A stretch of 19,589 bases of DNA, from contig JAAVYX010000078.1 in NCBI GenBank assembly GCA_022791355.1, positions 1 to 19,589 of the forward strand, given 5' to 3'. The notes beneath the pieces were generated by a model. The model had not been told where the DNA came from, did no database searches, and worked only from the letters and a program-made list of their open reading frames with translations. Positions 1 through 9,300 of the stretch are shown here, piece by piece. The stretch comes from Clostridiales bacterium (lineage in GTDB: Bacteria > Bacillota > Clostridia > Oscillospirales > Acutalibacteraceae). Both the position numbers and the translations under genes were made by a program. Positions within the stretch are counted from its first letter, which is position 1. Every line of letters begins with the position of its first letter.

Positions 1-60
1 AGAATATGACGGCAATTCCGATTTTTCAAACTGCCCCTAACCTGCGCCTTTTTTGCGTAA

Positions 61-127
61 GGATTTCGCGTCCTGTTTCCCGCAGGACTCGCCGCCTTAA
101 AAAGGCGGACGAAAATTTTTTTCTTTT
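61..127. repeat. Intergenic two-hairpin repeat, copy 1
   Basis: Two perfect hairpins stand next to each other: GTCCTG (70-75) with CAGGAC (83-88), and CCGCCTT (92-98) with AAGGCGG (102-108). The second is followed by a T-rich run and could act as a terminator. The opening stretch TTTCGCGTCCTG and the closing CCGCC-A/T-GGCGG-CGAAAATTTTT both recur, inverted, at 3170-3252. Bases 1-60 hold no supported gene. The frame from base 2 reads 12 codons to a TAA at 38-40 and could be the tail of an upstream gene, but it is too short to tell. Confidence 0.55.
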
Positions 128-248
128 CTTATGATTTATACAGCCCCGTTTGCGCCGCGTTACAGGCCGCCGCTTGGCCGCCGGGCGTATGGGCTTCCCG
201 GGGCCATGGATATATACAGACTTTCAGAAAGAAAAAGGAGAGAAGGAT

Positions 249-506
249 ATGCCAAAACAGACCGAAACAGTAGAGCGGACCGTCTGCCAGCTTTTGAAGC
301 TGGAAGGCGGCGAGGACGGCTCGGTCCGGCTCAGAGAGGATTTAGGGGTGGACAGTCTGGCCATGGTGGACCTGGTCATCGACCTGGAGGACCGGCTGGG
401 CGTGGAGTTTAACGACGCCGACCTGGACCCGTCGGTCCTATTGACTCTGGACGATCTATACCAAATGATCGCCCGCCGTCTATCCCCGGCCGCAGACGAT
501 ATCTGA
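249..506 (+). CDS. Acyl carrier protein
   Basis: An 85-residue acidic protein with the 4'-phosphopantetheine attachment motif GVDSLAMVDLV; the modified serine is Ser36. The surrounding helix pattern (EDLGVDSL, then LEDRLGVEF about ten residues later) is typical of acyl and peptidyl carrier proteins, and the length matches the family (75-90). The frame stays open upstream to 150, but ATG 249 is chosen because AAGGAG (235-240) sits 8 nt before it and the longer version only adds a non-ACP leader. The acyl ligase starts 17 nt downstream, so the pair is probably one operon in which the ligase charges this carrier. It could be the housekeeping fatty-acid ACP, but the neighbour is not a fab gene, so a dedicated pathway carrier is more likely. 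Confidence 0.9.
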   Translation: MPKQTETVERTVCQLLKLEGGEDGSVRLREDLGVDSLAMVDLVIDLEDRLGVEFNDADLDPSVLLTLDDLYQMIARRLSPAADDI

Positions 507-523
507 CGAAAGAGGTTTGCAAG

Positions 524-1969
524 ATGTGGGATTACGTCAAACAGCGTATGCGGCTGTATCCGAAAAGCCAGGTTTCCTGCGACCGGAAAAGGGTGAGCTT
601 TGCCGGCCTGCTCAGATGGACGGCCGCGGCCGCCCGCAGTCTGCCGCTGGCGTCCAAGTGCGCCGTGCTCTGCCGCCGGGAGTTTAACGCGGCCAGAGGG
701 CTGATGCTCTGCTTTGAGGCGGGCGTTACCGCCATTCCCATGCCGGTAAAATACGGCGGGGCGGCCTGCGAGAAAATCTGGCGGGCCACCGGCTTCGACC
801 TGGTCATCGTGGACGACCCGGATCTTCTGGAGCTGCTGCCCGACTATACCGGCGGGGTTTTCCTGCTGGACGCGGGACTGATCCAGGCCGCCGTTTTTAC
901 CGATACCGACCGGGAGCTGCGGCAGGCCGCCTTAATCATGTCCACCTCGGGGACCACCGGCGCGCCCAAATGCGCCGTCATCACCTCGGGCGGCCTGCTG
1001 GCCAACCTGCTGGACATCCAGCGGTACTTTTTACCCGGCAGCGCCGACCGAATCTGTATCTGCCGGCCCCTCTACCACTGCGCCGTACTGACGGGAGAGC
1101 TGCTTTTTTCTCTCGCCAACGGTCTGGATATCCGTTTCCATGAAGGCGGCTTCGAGCCGAGGGGCTTGCTGCGGGAGCTGGAGGAGCAGGAGATCACCGT
1201 CTTATGCGCCACGCCCACCCTGCTGCACTGCCTGTGCAGGGCGGCCCTGCGGAAAAGCAAACGGTCGCCCCTGCGGCATATAGCGGTCAGCGGGGAATGC
1301 ATGACCCATACGACGGCCGATCTCATCCGGCAGGCCCTGCCCGGCGCGGCGGTCTATCACGTCTACGGTCTGACCGAGGCCGGACCCAGGGTCAGCTACC
1401 TGCCCCCCTCTCTTTTTAAAGAACATCCCCTGTCGGTGGGCCGGCCGCTGGACTCTGTGGAGCTGCGGGTGGTGCGCCCGGGAGAGGAGACGGCCTGCGC
1501 CGAGGGGGAAGAGGGAGATATACAGGTGCGGGGTCCCAGCGTCATGCGGCGTTACTACCGGGACGAGGCCGCCACCCGCCGGGCCCTATCCGGCGGCTGG
1601 CTGCGCACCGGAGACGTGGGCCGGCTGGAGGACGGGCTTTTGTACCTGCGCGGCCGGCGGGACGGGATGATTATCCGCGCCGGCGTCAATATCTATCCCC
1701 AGGAGATCGAGGGACTTATGCTGGAACAGGAAGAGGTGGAGGACGTTCTGGCCATGGGGACCGACCGCCAAACCGGCGGCCAGGGAATCCGCCTGCTGGT
1801 CCAGCCCGCCCGGCCGGGGACCGGACAGGCCGAGCTGCTGGCCGTCTGCCGCAGATGCCTGCCGCCCCATCTCATGCCCGACGTCATCGAGGCGGTGGAT
1901 GTGATACCCCGCAATCAGTCGGGTAAAAAAATACGAAAGGGTGAAGGACATGCTGGAAAAGGAGTATAA
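524..1969 (+). CDS. AMP-forming acyl ligase (acyl-CoA/acyl-ACP synthetase family)
   Basis: A 481-residue member of the ANL adenylating superfamily. The core motifs are in order: the phosphate-binding loop MSTSGTTGAPK (139-149), YGLTEAG (281-287), TGDVG (362-366), the hinge and core RAGVNIYPQEIE (385-396), and the C-terminal catalytic lysine in RNQSGK (Lys468). It should activate a carboxylic acid with ATP and pass the acyl group to a thiol, either CoA or the phosphopantetheine arm of the ACP encoded 17 nt upstream. That spacing favours the ACP. There is no membrane segment, so it is cytoplasmic. The protein is somewhat short for the family (500-560) but keeps every motif. Its 3' end overlaps the CYTH gene by 20 nt, suggesting translational coupling. 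The substrate cannot be read from sequence. Confidence 0.88.
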   Translation: MWDYVKQRMRLYPKSQVSCDRKRVSFAGLLRWTAAAARSLPLASKCAVLCRREFNAARGLMLCFEAGVTAIPMPVKYGGAACEKIWRATGFDLVIVDDPDLLELLPDYTGGVFLLDAGLIQAAVFTDTDRELRQAALIMSTSGTTGAPKCAVITSGGLLANLLDIQRYFLPGSADRICICRPLYHCAVLTGELLFSLANGLDIRFHEGGFEPRGLLRELEEQEITVLCATPTLLHCLCRAALRKSKRSPLRHIAVSGECMTHTTADLIRQALPGAAVYHVYGLTEAGPRVSYLPPSLFKEHPLSVGRPLDSVELRVVRPGEETACAEGEEGDIQVRGPSVMRRYYRDEAATRRALSGGWLRTGDVGRLEDGLLYLRGRRDGMIIRAGVNIYPQEIEGLMLEQEEVEDVLAMGTDRQTGGQGIRLLVQPARPGTGQAELLAVCRRCLPPHLMPDVIEAVDVIPRNQSGKKIRKGEGHAGKGV

Positions 1970-2525
1970 ATGTCTGGTGACCAAGGAGCAGTGGCAGAGT
2001 TTTCTCTGCCTAATGAAGAAAAAATACGGAATCCTCTGCCCAGAGGAGACCGTCCATGTAAACTATTACTATGATACCGCCGATTTCGCCCTCCACCGCA
2101 CCGGCCGCACCCTGCGTATCCGGCAGACCGGCGGCCGCCTGTTGCTCCAGCATAAGCTGCGGCGGGTGACCGAAGGCGGGGTGGTCTGTTCCGAGGAGCA
2201 TGAGAAGCCGGCGACGGATATTTCCCGGGAAATAGACGGGGCGGCCTACGGCGTTTCCCAGCTTTCGCTGCTGGGCAGCCTGCAAACCAGGCGGTTCCGC
2301 TTTTGTCCCCTACCCGGCGTGCGAGTGGATTTGGATCAAAACGTCTATCTGGGCCGCACCGATTATGAAATCGAGATCGAGTTCGAGGGAGAGTCCCCGG
2401 ACGGACTGCTGGCTCTCTGCCCGGACCGTCTGCCCCTGCCGGGACAGGGGTTGGGCAAATACTCCCGGTTTTTAGCCCAATATAAGGCGGGACATTATTA
2501 CACCACTTATCCCAACGCGGGGTAA
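1950..2525 (+). CDS. CYTH domain (triphosphate tunnel metalloenzyme) protein
   Basis: A 191-residue protein starting MLEKEYKC, which holds the ExExK signature (Glu3, Glu5, Lys7) of CYTH/triphosphate tunnel enzymes. Later strands carry the usual alternating charged pattern: LRIRQTGGRLLLQHKLR and the acidic EIEIEFEG. The family binds metal-triphosphate in a beta-barrel; members are adenylate cyclases, thiamine triphosphatases or inorganic tripolyphosphatases. ATG 1950 is preferred to the in-frame GTG 1941 because AAAGGG (1936-1941) lies at the right distance and the signature normally sits at the very N-terminus. The gene overlaps the acyl ligase and ends the operon. The ligase releases pyrophosphate, not triphosphate, so a direct metabolic link is not obvious. 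Family call is firm; reaction unknown. Confidence 0.82.
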   Translation: MLEKEYKCLVTKEQWQSFLCLMKKKYGILCPEETVHVNYYYDTADFALHRTGRTLRIRQTGGRLLLQHKLRRVTEGGVVCSEEHEKPATDISREIDGAAYGVSQLSLLGSLQTRRFRFCPLPGVRVDLDQNVYLGRTDYEIEIEFEGESPDGLLALCPDRLPLPGQGLGKYSRFLAQYKAGHYYTTYPNAG

Positions 2526-2692
2526 GAGCGGTTGGACAAATATATTATGATAAATCGTGAATCAGTACTTATCGGCGGCGTCAAGATTCCCCCTCTCTTA
2601 CGGACATATGGACTGTGAAGTTTTTGGGGAAGCGGGGCGCGGGATGTCTCGACGTTTTTCTGAATCGTCAAGCTTTATGTTTTTCGAACGGG

Positions 2693-2726
2693 CAAAAGCC
2701 GGCGGAACGCGTTCCGCCGGCTTTTG
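2693..2726. terminator. Palindromic intrinsic terminator after the ACP operon
   Basis: A fully self-complementary 34-bp sequence, CAAAAGCCGGCGGAA followed by CGCG and its reverse complement. The G+C-rich stem is flanked by an A-run and a T-run, so it could stop transcription from either side. It lies about 170 nt past the CYTH stop codon. Confidence 0.6.
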
Positions 2727-2797
2727 CTTGTCAAAAAGAGGGTTGGAAGCGGGAGAATCTTAGAGCCTGTTTGGTCTCTCAACGTGTGCGGGGAGCT

Positions 2798-3037
2798 ATG
2801 AAACAGACTTTTATGCGTCGCTGCGCAACCCATCGGGGAAGCACCGGCGAGGATTCGGCCGAAATCTTCCAAAGGAAGATTTCGGCTACCTGCGCGTTAT
2901 TGATATTATTTGGAATTGCAGAGCTTATCCTGGCGTTTTTGGATATAAAGATGCCGGTTATCATTGCGATAGTATTGGGCGTCCTATTCATCGCATTAGG
3001 TGTTAAGACGTTACTTGATATTGCTAAAAAGAAGTAA
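2798..3037 (+). CDS. Small two-helix membrane protein, start uncertain
   Basis: The C-terminal half has two hydrophobic helices separated by a short charged turn, roughly LLILFGIAELILAFL and PVIIAIVLGVLFIALGV, and ends in LDIAKKK. This is typical of tiny integral membrane proteins of unknown function. The frame is open from 2615, but that would translate through the terminator palindrome at 2693-2726, so an internal start is used here (ATG 2798, 79 residues). Its ribosome site GGGGAG is only 2 nt away, which is poor. The first 35 residues look unlike a membrane protein and are partly encoded by the 2858-2886 hairpin, so the true 5' end may have been replaced by an inserted repeat. A terminator-like hairpin follows the stop. 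Confidence 0.4.
   Translation: MKQTFMRRCATHRGSTGEDSAEIFQRKISATCALLILFGIAELILAFLDIKMPVIIAIVLGVLFIALGVKTLLDIAKKK
2858..2886. repeat. Perfect 13-bp inverted repeat
   Basis: GCCGAAATCTTCC (2858-2870) is followed by a 3-nt AAA loop and then its exact reverse complement (2874-2886). Upstream, AGCCTGTTT near 2765 and AAACAGACT near 2801 form a second, slightly imperfect inverted pair. Together they suggest a short palindromic repeat element inserted at the 5' side of the small membrane protein gene. Confidence 0.5.
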
Positions 3038-3042
3038 CAGAA

Positions 3043-3074
3043 CGCCCCGCGATGCAGCATCGGGAGGCGGTTTT
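3043..3074 (+). terminator. Probable terminator after small membrane protein
   Basis: CGCCCCGCGATG (3043-3054) pairs with CATCGGGAGGCG (3058-3069) with two mismatches across a 3-nt loop, followed by GTTTT. It begins 5 nt after the preceding stop codon. Confidence 0.5.
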
Positions 3075-3169
3075 GTGATGGATACCTGCCCGTTCAGTCA
3101 TTTCGATGATTAGAAAAGTTTATAGGCGTTTATCAGCACGGACGGTAAAAGGGAGTAAAAAAGCGATGT

Positions 3170-3252
3170 AAAAAATTTTCGCCCGCCTTTTTTAAAAGGC
3201 GGTGGGGTCAAGGGGCAAGGCCCCTGTCGCGGCCCGCAGGACGCGAAACCCT
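3170..3252. repeat. Intergenic hairpin repeat, copy 2 (inverted)
   Basis: The stretch reads AAAAATTTTCGCCCGCC, then T/A-rich, then GGCGG. A GGGGC-AA-GGCCCC hairpin follows, then GCAGGACGCGAAACC. Its reverse complement starts and ends like copy 1 at 61-127; the middle hairpin differs. No gene is seen between 3075 and 3309. Confidence 0.55.
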
Positions 3253-3309
3253 TTAGAAACGCTCATATTAACCTCCTCGGATTTCGCTGCCAGATGACCA
3301 AAACGACTT

Positions 3310-4131
3310 CTAGGAGGCGTGGAGATACCGGTAGTCCCCCGGGCTTTGCCGGGTATGATACTTAAAAAACTTGGTGAAGAGGTTGGGGTCCTGATAGCCC
3401 ACCAGTCCGGCGATTTCCTTCACCGAATAGTTGGAGGTCACCAGCAGCTTTTTGGAAAGCTCCAGCTTCTGCCGGATGATGTAGTCCTTGAGGGAGACCC
3501 CGAAATGCTTCTTGACGATCCTGCACAGGTAATCCTTATTGTACATCAGCTCGGACGACAGCAGGTCGGCCGTAAGGGGCTGAGCAATATGGTCGGCCAC
3601 ATACTGCCGGACCATAGAGGCAATCTCCCCGCCGCCCGTATCCCCGCCGCCGGTCCGCCCCGCCTCGTGGAGCAGCAAAAGCAGATGGGCGTCCCGCACG
3701 TAATCGGGAACGAACAGACTGCTTTTTTGCCTGTGCAGATCTTCCAGCCGGTCGATCAGAACGGGGGAATGACAGGTCTGCACCCGACCGGCCCGCACCC
3801 CGAAGTTTTTGGGATTGTCGGTGGTGAAGTTGACGTAGTAAAACCCCGTGGGCTGCTGGCTGGGACGGGTTCCCTCCAAAGTCTTGTAGGGGGGCAGGAT
3901 AATCAGGTTGTTTTTGCGTAAGGTCACCGGCCGCCCGTCCAGTCCGATATACAGCGCCCCCTTGATCACATACAGCAGCTCAAACTGGTCGATGAACCGT
4001 TTTTTGTGCAGAAAGCCGCTGGGGGAATCGATGAAGCCGCAGTCCTCAAAGGAGATGGAGCAGGTCTCCTGCTTCTTATTGTACCGATGTGGATTCTCTG
4101 TTCGATGCATCAACATATCGTGTATTCTCAC
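3310..4131 (-). CDS. AraC-family transcriptional regulator (first)
   Basis: A 273-residue regulator. Residues about 25-105 form a cupin-like sensing domain (QFELLYVIKGALYIGLDG, NNLIILPP). Residues about 172-268 are a classic AraC DNA-binding domain with two helix-turn-helix units: the first around LTADLLSSELMYNKDYLCRIVKKHFG, written here only as a landmark near 187-211, and the second around VKEIAGLVGYQDPNLFTKFFK (237-257), ending in the family's SPGDYR. The start is GTG 4131: AAGGA sits just upstream, whereas the internal ATGs at 4116 and 4110 have no ribosome site. It is divergent from the cytoplasmic GH32 gene with a 225-bp spacer, so it most likely activates the two GH32 genes in response to a fructo-oligosaccharide. 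The effector is inferred from context only. Confidence 0.9.
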   Translation of the reverse strand: MRIHDMLMHRTENPHRYNKKQETCSISFEDCGFIDSPSGFLHKKRFIDQFELLYVIKGALYIGLDGRPVTLRKNNLIILPPYKTLEGTRPSQQPTGFYYVNFTTDNPKNFGVRAGRVQTCHSPVLIDRLEDLHRQKSSLFVPDYVRDAHLLLLLHEAGRTGGGDTGGGEIASMVRQYVADHIAQPLTADLLSSELMYNKDYLCRIVKKHFGVSLKDYIIRQKLELSKKLLVTSNYSVKEIAGLVGYQDPNLFTKFFKYHTRQSPGDYRYLHAS

Positions 4132-4180
4132 TTATCCTTGGATTTCTCACTTGCTATTTGCCTGCTTCTCGTTTACCCTT

Positions 4181-4209
4181 ATCTTAGAAGGGAACTTAGG
4201 CAATGTCAA
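4181..4209 (-). promoter_or_regulatory. Sigma-A-type promoter of first AraC regulator
   Basis: On the minus strand, TTGACA (4209-4204) is followed after exactly 17 bp by TAAGAT (4186-4181), about 45-50 nt before the GTG start. The rest of the 4132-4356 spacer has a weaker plus-strand candidate for the GH32 gene: TTGTCA (4286-4291), 17 bp, TAGAGC (4309-4314). Confidence 0.6.
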
Positions 4210-4356
4210 TATAAATTGAGAAGTACAAAGAAAATATGTGGACAACAATGCGAAAGAAAGCGTGTCTTGCCGTTTAGGAAAAGACTTGTCAAACCATCGG
4301 CGGCAGGATAGAGCGAATTCGTGTAATTTCATGTAAATGCAGAAGGGAGCAAAACC

Positions 4357-5973
4357 ATGCAGGAGATCAAGGTGGAGCGAAAATATCTGATACTGCCCAT
4401 AGGCCTGGAGGCCAGGAGTAAAAAGCTGTGCTTTTACCGGCAGGGCGCGCCGGATTTAGAGCTGACGCTGGAGCTGGACGCGCCGGTGGACGCGATTCGG
4501 CCCGACTACTATAAATATGTAGACCTGTCGGCTTACATAGGCCAGACCCTGACCCTTACCTGCGACCCAGATGTGGACTGCGGTTTTGAGCAGACCGATC
4601 AGCCCTCCGCGCAGCCTTTCTATGGGGAAAAGTACCGGCCCCAGGCCCATTTCAGCGCCGGCCTGGGTTGGATCAACGACCCCAACGGCCTGGTCTTCGA
4701 CGGGGAGCGGTATCACCTTTTCTACCAGCACAACCCCTATTCCCATAATTGGTCCAATATGCATTGGGGCCATGCCGTCAGCCCCGACCTTCTCCATTGG
4801 AAGGAGCTGCCCCCCGCCCTTTCCCCTGACGAGCTGGGAACCGTCTTTTCCGGCTCGGCCTTAATGGATCGGGAAAACCGGACGGGGCTGAAGACCGGCG
4901 AACAGGACGTGATGTTGCTCTACTATACGGCGGCGGGAAACAGCTCCCTGCGCTCCAAGGGCCGGCCCTTCACCCAGTGCCTGGCCTACTCGGCCGACGG
5001 GGGAAGGACCTTCCAAAAGTATCCGGGCAACCCGGTGGTGGGGCATATCGAGGCCGAAAACCGGGACCCTAAGGTGGTTTACGTACCCGAGCTGTCGGCC
5101 TACGTCATGGCCCTGTACCTAAACGACAACCGGTATACCCTCCTGACCTCTACCGACCTTATCGCCTGGAAGCTTTTGCAGGAGCTGGCCCTGCCGGGGG
5201 ACGCCGAGTGTCCCGACCTCTATCCCCTTCCCCTGGACGGTGACGGGAGTAAAACCCGGTGGATTTTTGCAGGCGCGTCCGACCGGTATCTGGTGGGGGA
5301 GTTCAGTTCAGGTAAATACCGACCGGTCAAGGCGGTGCAGCGGCTGCATTACGGCGGCAATTCCTACGCCGCCCAGACATTTTCGGATATCCCGGCGACC
5401 GACGGACGGCGTATCCGGATGGCCTGGAACACCACCCGAACGCCCCATTCCTATTTCTGCTGCTCCATGTGCCTCCCCTGCGAAATGCGGCTGCAAACCA
5501 TAGGCCGGGAGGAAACCCTGACCGCCTGGCCGGTACGGGAGGTGGAAAGCCTCTTCCGGCAGGAGGAAAACTTTACGATGCAGGACCTGACGGCCGGCCC
5601 GGCCGTCCTGAGCCGGCGGACCCCCGGCGCCCATTGGCTGGAGTTTACCCTGACTCCCTCGGCCGACTGCCGCTTTACCCTTTCCCTGTTCGGCGGGGAG
5701 GTGGAGGTCGACCTCCCGGAGAACGCCATACGCTGTATGGATAAAACCATGCCGGTTCATATGGAGGACGGGAAGGTCCGCCTGCTGATTATAGCCGACG
5801 CCATGGGCTTTGAGATTTTCTGCGGCCGGGGCCAGTCCTTTATGTGCATGGGCTTTGTCTGCGACTATAACCTGCAAAACCTGATCCTGGATGTAAAAGC
5901 GGGCCGGCTGGAAAGGACGGACTGCCGTCTGGCCGGGCTGGAGAATATCTGGACCGAAACAGAAAGACAGTAA
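4357..5973 (+). CDS. Cytoplasmic GH32 beta-fructofuranosidase
   Basis: A 538-residue glycoside hydrolase family 32 enzyme that should remove fructose from sucrose, fructo-oligosaccharides or levan/inulin fragments by a retaining mechanism. The three active-site motifs are present: WINDPNG (105-111; nucleophile Asp108), RDP (236-238; Asp237, substrate binding) and ECPDL (284-288; acid/base Glu284). There is no signal peptide, so it acts inside the cell on imported sugar. About 95 residues precede the five-bladed propeller, resembling the small N-terminal beta-domain (DUF4980-like) found on some gut GH32 proteins. A beta-sandwich module occupies the last 150 residues. AAGGGAG lies about 9 nt before the ATG. 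It faces the AraC regulator and is followed by the secreted GH32. Exact substrate cannot be told. Confidence 0.93.
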   Translation: MQEIKVERKYLILPIGLEARSKKLCFYRQGAPDLELTLELDAPVDAIRPDYYKYVDLSAYIGQTLTLTCDPDVDCGFEQTDQPSAQPFYGEKYRPQAHFSAGLGWINDPNGLVFDGERYHLFYQHNPYSHNWSNMHWGHAVSPDLLHWKELPPALSPDELGTVFSGSALMDRENRTGLKTGEQDVMLLYYTAAGNSSLRSKGRPFTQCLAYSADGGRTFQKYPGNPVVGHIEAENRDPKVVYVPELSAYVMALYLNDNRYTLLTSTDLIAWKLLQELALPGDAECPDLYPLPLDGDGSKTRWIFAGASDRYLVGEFSSGKYRPVKAVQRLHYGGNSYAAQTFSDIPATDGRRIRMAWNTTRTPHSYFCCSMCLPCEMRLQTIGREETLTAWPVREVESLFRQEENFTMQDLTAGPAVLSRRTPGAHWLEFTLTPSADCRFTLSLFGGEVEVDLPENAIRCMDKTMPVHMEDGKVRLLIIADAMGFEIFCGRGQSFMCMGFVCDYNLQNLILDVKAGRLERTDCRLAGLENIWTETERQ

Positions 5974-6319
5974 AAAGAGTCTATCCAAAAATAATCCGCA
6001 AACATCTTGCTCGCGGCTTTTCCGCCATGCCGCGTTACTTTTCCCCGGCGGTCCGCTCGCCCGCGGAAAAGCGCCTTGTTTCACGCAAATGCAGACGGCG
6101 CGGTCCCACCGCGTCTTATGCGCGGATCGGTTTGAAGTAAAGAAGCTGTACGCACGACCCGGCAAGACCGGATGGATAAAGTTTTTTCGTACCGCTAGGC
6201 AAATTTGCGCCGTGCTTTTCCATACCGGCGTATGGAAAAAATGCGACGCGGGAGGATGAAAAAGACCCGTCCAAGGGCGTTCGCCGGCTGCGCGTATAGA
6301 TTGTAAGGAGGGCTTACAC
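5974..6319. other. Intergenic spacer with hairpins, no gene seen
   Basis: This 346-bp spacer between the two GH32 genes holds a perfect 10-bp hairpin, TTTTCCATAC (6216-6225) with GTATGGAAAA (6230-6239) around a CGGC loop. It also has shorter GC-rich inverted pairs around 6045-6080 (CTTTTCC with GGAAAAG) and 6092-6118. A ribosome site, AAGGAGGG (6305-6312), serves the next gene. No clear promoter was found, so the secreted GH32 could be read through from upstream or start within this stretch. Confidence 0.4.
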
Positions 6320-9300
6320 ATGCAAAAGAAAATGAAGCGGTTTACCAAACGCTGGCTGGCCCGTCTGCTCTGCGGGGCGCTGCTCTGCGGGACGCTGCCG
6401 GGCGCGTCCCTGCTCCCCGGCCTTACCGCCGGCGCGGCCGATGGTTTTCACACCACTCTGGACCGTCTGTCCGGGCTGAACGGGACCTGGCGGGAAACCG
6501 ATACCGGCCTTTACTCGGAGGGCGGCGGGGACAATTTCGCCCTCAGTCAGACCCAGGCGGCCGACTTTGTCCTGCAAACCGAGGCGACCTTCCATCAGCG
6601 GGGCGGCGCGGCCTCCCTGGTCTTCTTTTCGGGGGACCAGCCCGGCCAGAAGGCCTACTGCGCCAACGTGGATTTAAACTACAAAAACGCCCGCATCTTC
6701 CGCTTCGGTTACTCCGGCGGCGACCTGGGTCAGCGCAGCCTGCCCGACAGTATGCAGGATCAGGACAGCTATACCCTGCGGGTGGAGGCTGTGGGCGAGA
6801 CGGTCAACTATTTTGTGGACGATCTGCTCATCGTTTCCGAAAGGGTGGCCAACCGTCCGGCCGGCGGGCGGCTGGGGCTGCTCACCTTCGACAGCAAGGT
6901 CACCTATCAAAACGTGACCCACCAGACCCTGGACGGCGTGGACCTGCCCGCCCTTACGGGCCTGGAGCTAACCGGTATTGCCTTAAAGTCGGCGTTTGAT
7001 AGGGGCTGCTATACCTACCGTGCCTCTCTGCCCTATGATCAAAGCCAGGTCAGCCTTACCCCCAAGGTCCCGGCTGGCGTTACTCTGTCGGTGACGGCGG
7101 CCGACGCTTCGGGCGCGGCGGTTCCGGTCAGCGAGAAGGACGGGGTCTACACCCTGCCGGTTGGGGAGAAGGACATGGATATTCTCATAAGGGCCGCCAA
7201 GGGACGTACCGCCCTCACCTACGTCATCAAAGGGGAGGTCGCCCAGGACCCGGATGCAATGTACCGGGAGCCCTACCGGCCCCAGCTCCATTTCAGTCCC
7301 TACAAAAACTGGATGAACGATCCCAACGGCCTGGTCTACGACCCCTCCAACCAGACCTATCATATGTATTACCAGTACAATCCCCACGGGTTGGATATCG
7401 GCAACCAGGTCTGGGCCCACGCCGAGAGCGCCGACCTAATCAATTGGACCCAGGTTGACGATATGTCCATTATCCAGGACGACGGGCTGGGGGACATCTT
7501 CTCGGGTTCGGCGGTGGTGGACGAGAACAACACCTCCGGCCTCTTTACCGACAATCAGCCCGGCGAGTCCAATCTGGTGGCCCTTTTCACCCACGACGGC
7601 GGGGATACTTCCAAGGGTCATGAAAAGCAGAGTCTGGCCTATTCCAAGGATCACGGCCACACCTGGATAAAGCCTAGCCTGGAGCGGGAGGGCTTCCAGA
7701 ACCCCGTCATTCCCAACGAGGGCAATAAGTACAGCAGCGCCTTCCGGGATCCCAAGGTGTTTTGGTACGACGATCGATGGATGCTGGTGGTGGCCGGAGG
7801 CGACGCCAGGATTTTTACCTCCAACGATCTGATCCACTGGGACTTTGCCGGCGACCTGAACATGCACTCTGAATGCCCCGACCTCTTCCCCTTGGCGGTG
7901 GACGGAGATGAAAACAACGTCAAATGGGTCTATTCGGCCTCGGGCAGATGGTACACCGTGGGCAGCTTCCAGCGGGATACGGTGGTGGACGGGGTCCAGC
8001 GGTACAAGTTTGTAAAGGAGACGGGGGAAATCCCCTATAACGGCGGTCCCCGGGTCTACGCCACCCAGAGCTACTACAACGACGGGTCGGGGCAGAACCG
8101 GCGGATGCTGGTCAGCTGGCTCCAGGACCATTCGGCCGCCCAACTGGCCGATGCGGGTAAGACCTGGAACGGGGTGCAGACCATTCCCTATGTCACCACC
8201 CTGCGCACCGTAAACGGCCAGCCCCGCCTTTTCTCCTATCCTGTGGAGGAGCTGGAAAACAACCGGACCGAATCCCTTTTCTCGGTGAAAGATAAAAGGA
8301 TAGAGGCCGACGACGAAAACCTCTTAGCCGGCTACGGGGCGGAAAAATGCGATATCGAAGCCGTCTTCACCCCCGGCACGGCCACCGAATTTGGCTTTAA
8401 GCTGCGCAAGGGCGCGGGAGAGGAGACCGTGGTCAAATACGACGGTACGGCCAATCGGTTTATTCTTGACCAGAGCCGGTCTGGCAAGGTTTACACCGGC
8501 GTCTACAGCCAGGACATGACCCCCATGGCCGACGGCAAAATCAAAATGCGCATTGTGGTGGACACCTCGGTCATCGAGACCTTCGGCAACGAGGGCCAGG
8601 CAGCCAACGCTGACCTCTTCTTCCCCGATCCCTCCAGCATCGGCATGGAGCTTTTCACCAACGGTAGTCTGACGGTGGACAGTCTGGATATCTATGGCAT
8701 GCAGTCCATCTGGCATGAGGAAAAGGCGCAGGAGCCGGGAATCCGGATTTCCGGGCCCGAGGCCAAGTGTACCGCCGGCGAAAGCCTTACTCTGGACGCC
8801 GTCATCCTCCCCGCCCCGGACGGTAAAGCCGTTGCCTGGCAGGCCGAAGACAACGGCGTGCTGGTCGCCCGGCCCCAGGGGAAATACGCCGTAGCCTTGA
8901 CGGCCCTGCGGCCGGGGACCTGTACGGTCACGGCCTCGCTGGAAGGGATGGGCGAGGCTAGCATACAGGTCACCGTTCTGGCCGACGCTTTCCGCACCAA
9001 CCTGACCGACTGGAATTATCTGAATGGAAGATGGTACAAGGGCGAAAATGGCCTGCATACCGACGGCGCGGGGGGCGGCGATGCCTTCGCCCTATCGGGC
9101 AAATCGGTCCAGGTCATCGAGGGCTATGAAGCCGACGCCCTGCCGCCGGCAAACGGCGGCTGTCCCGCCTTGATCTTCGGGGTGACCCATCCGGCTTCTC
9201 CCACCAGCGGCACCTGGTTTGGCGCCAATGTGGACACCTTTGGGAATAAGGCCACGGCCAAGCTTTTCCAGAACACCCAGGGCGGCGAGCGCTGGAACAT

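Noticed and set aside
2557..2763. 68-codon plus-strand frame after the CYTH gene
   Set aside because: It runs through the terminator palindrome, has no ribosome site and no protein-like pattern.
5308..6348. Open frame of 346 codons on the minus strand
   Set aside because: It overlaps the cytoplasmic GH32 gene, the spacer and the start of the next gene. Composition is shadow-like and no family is recognised.
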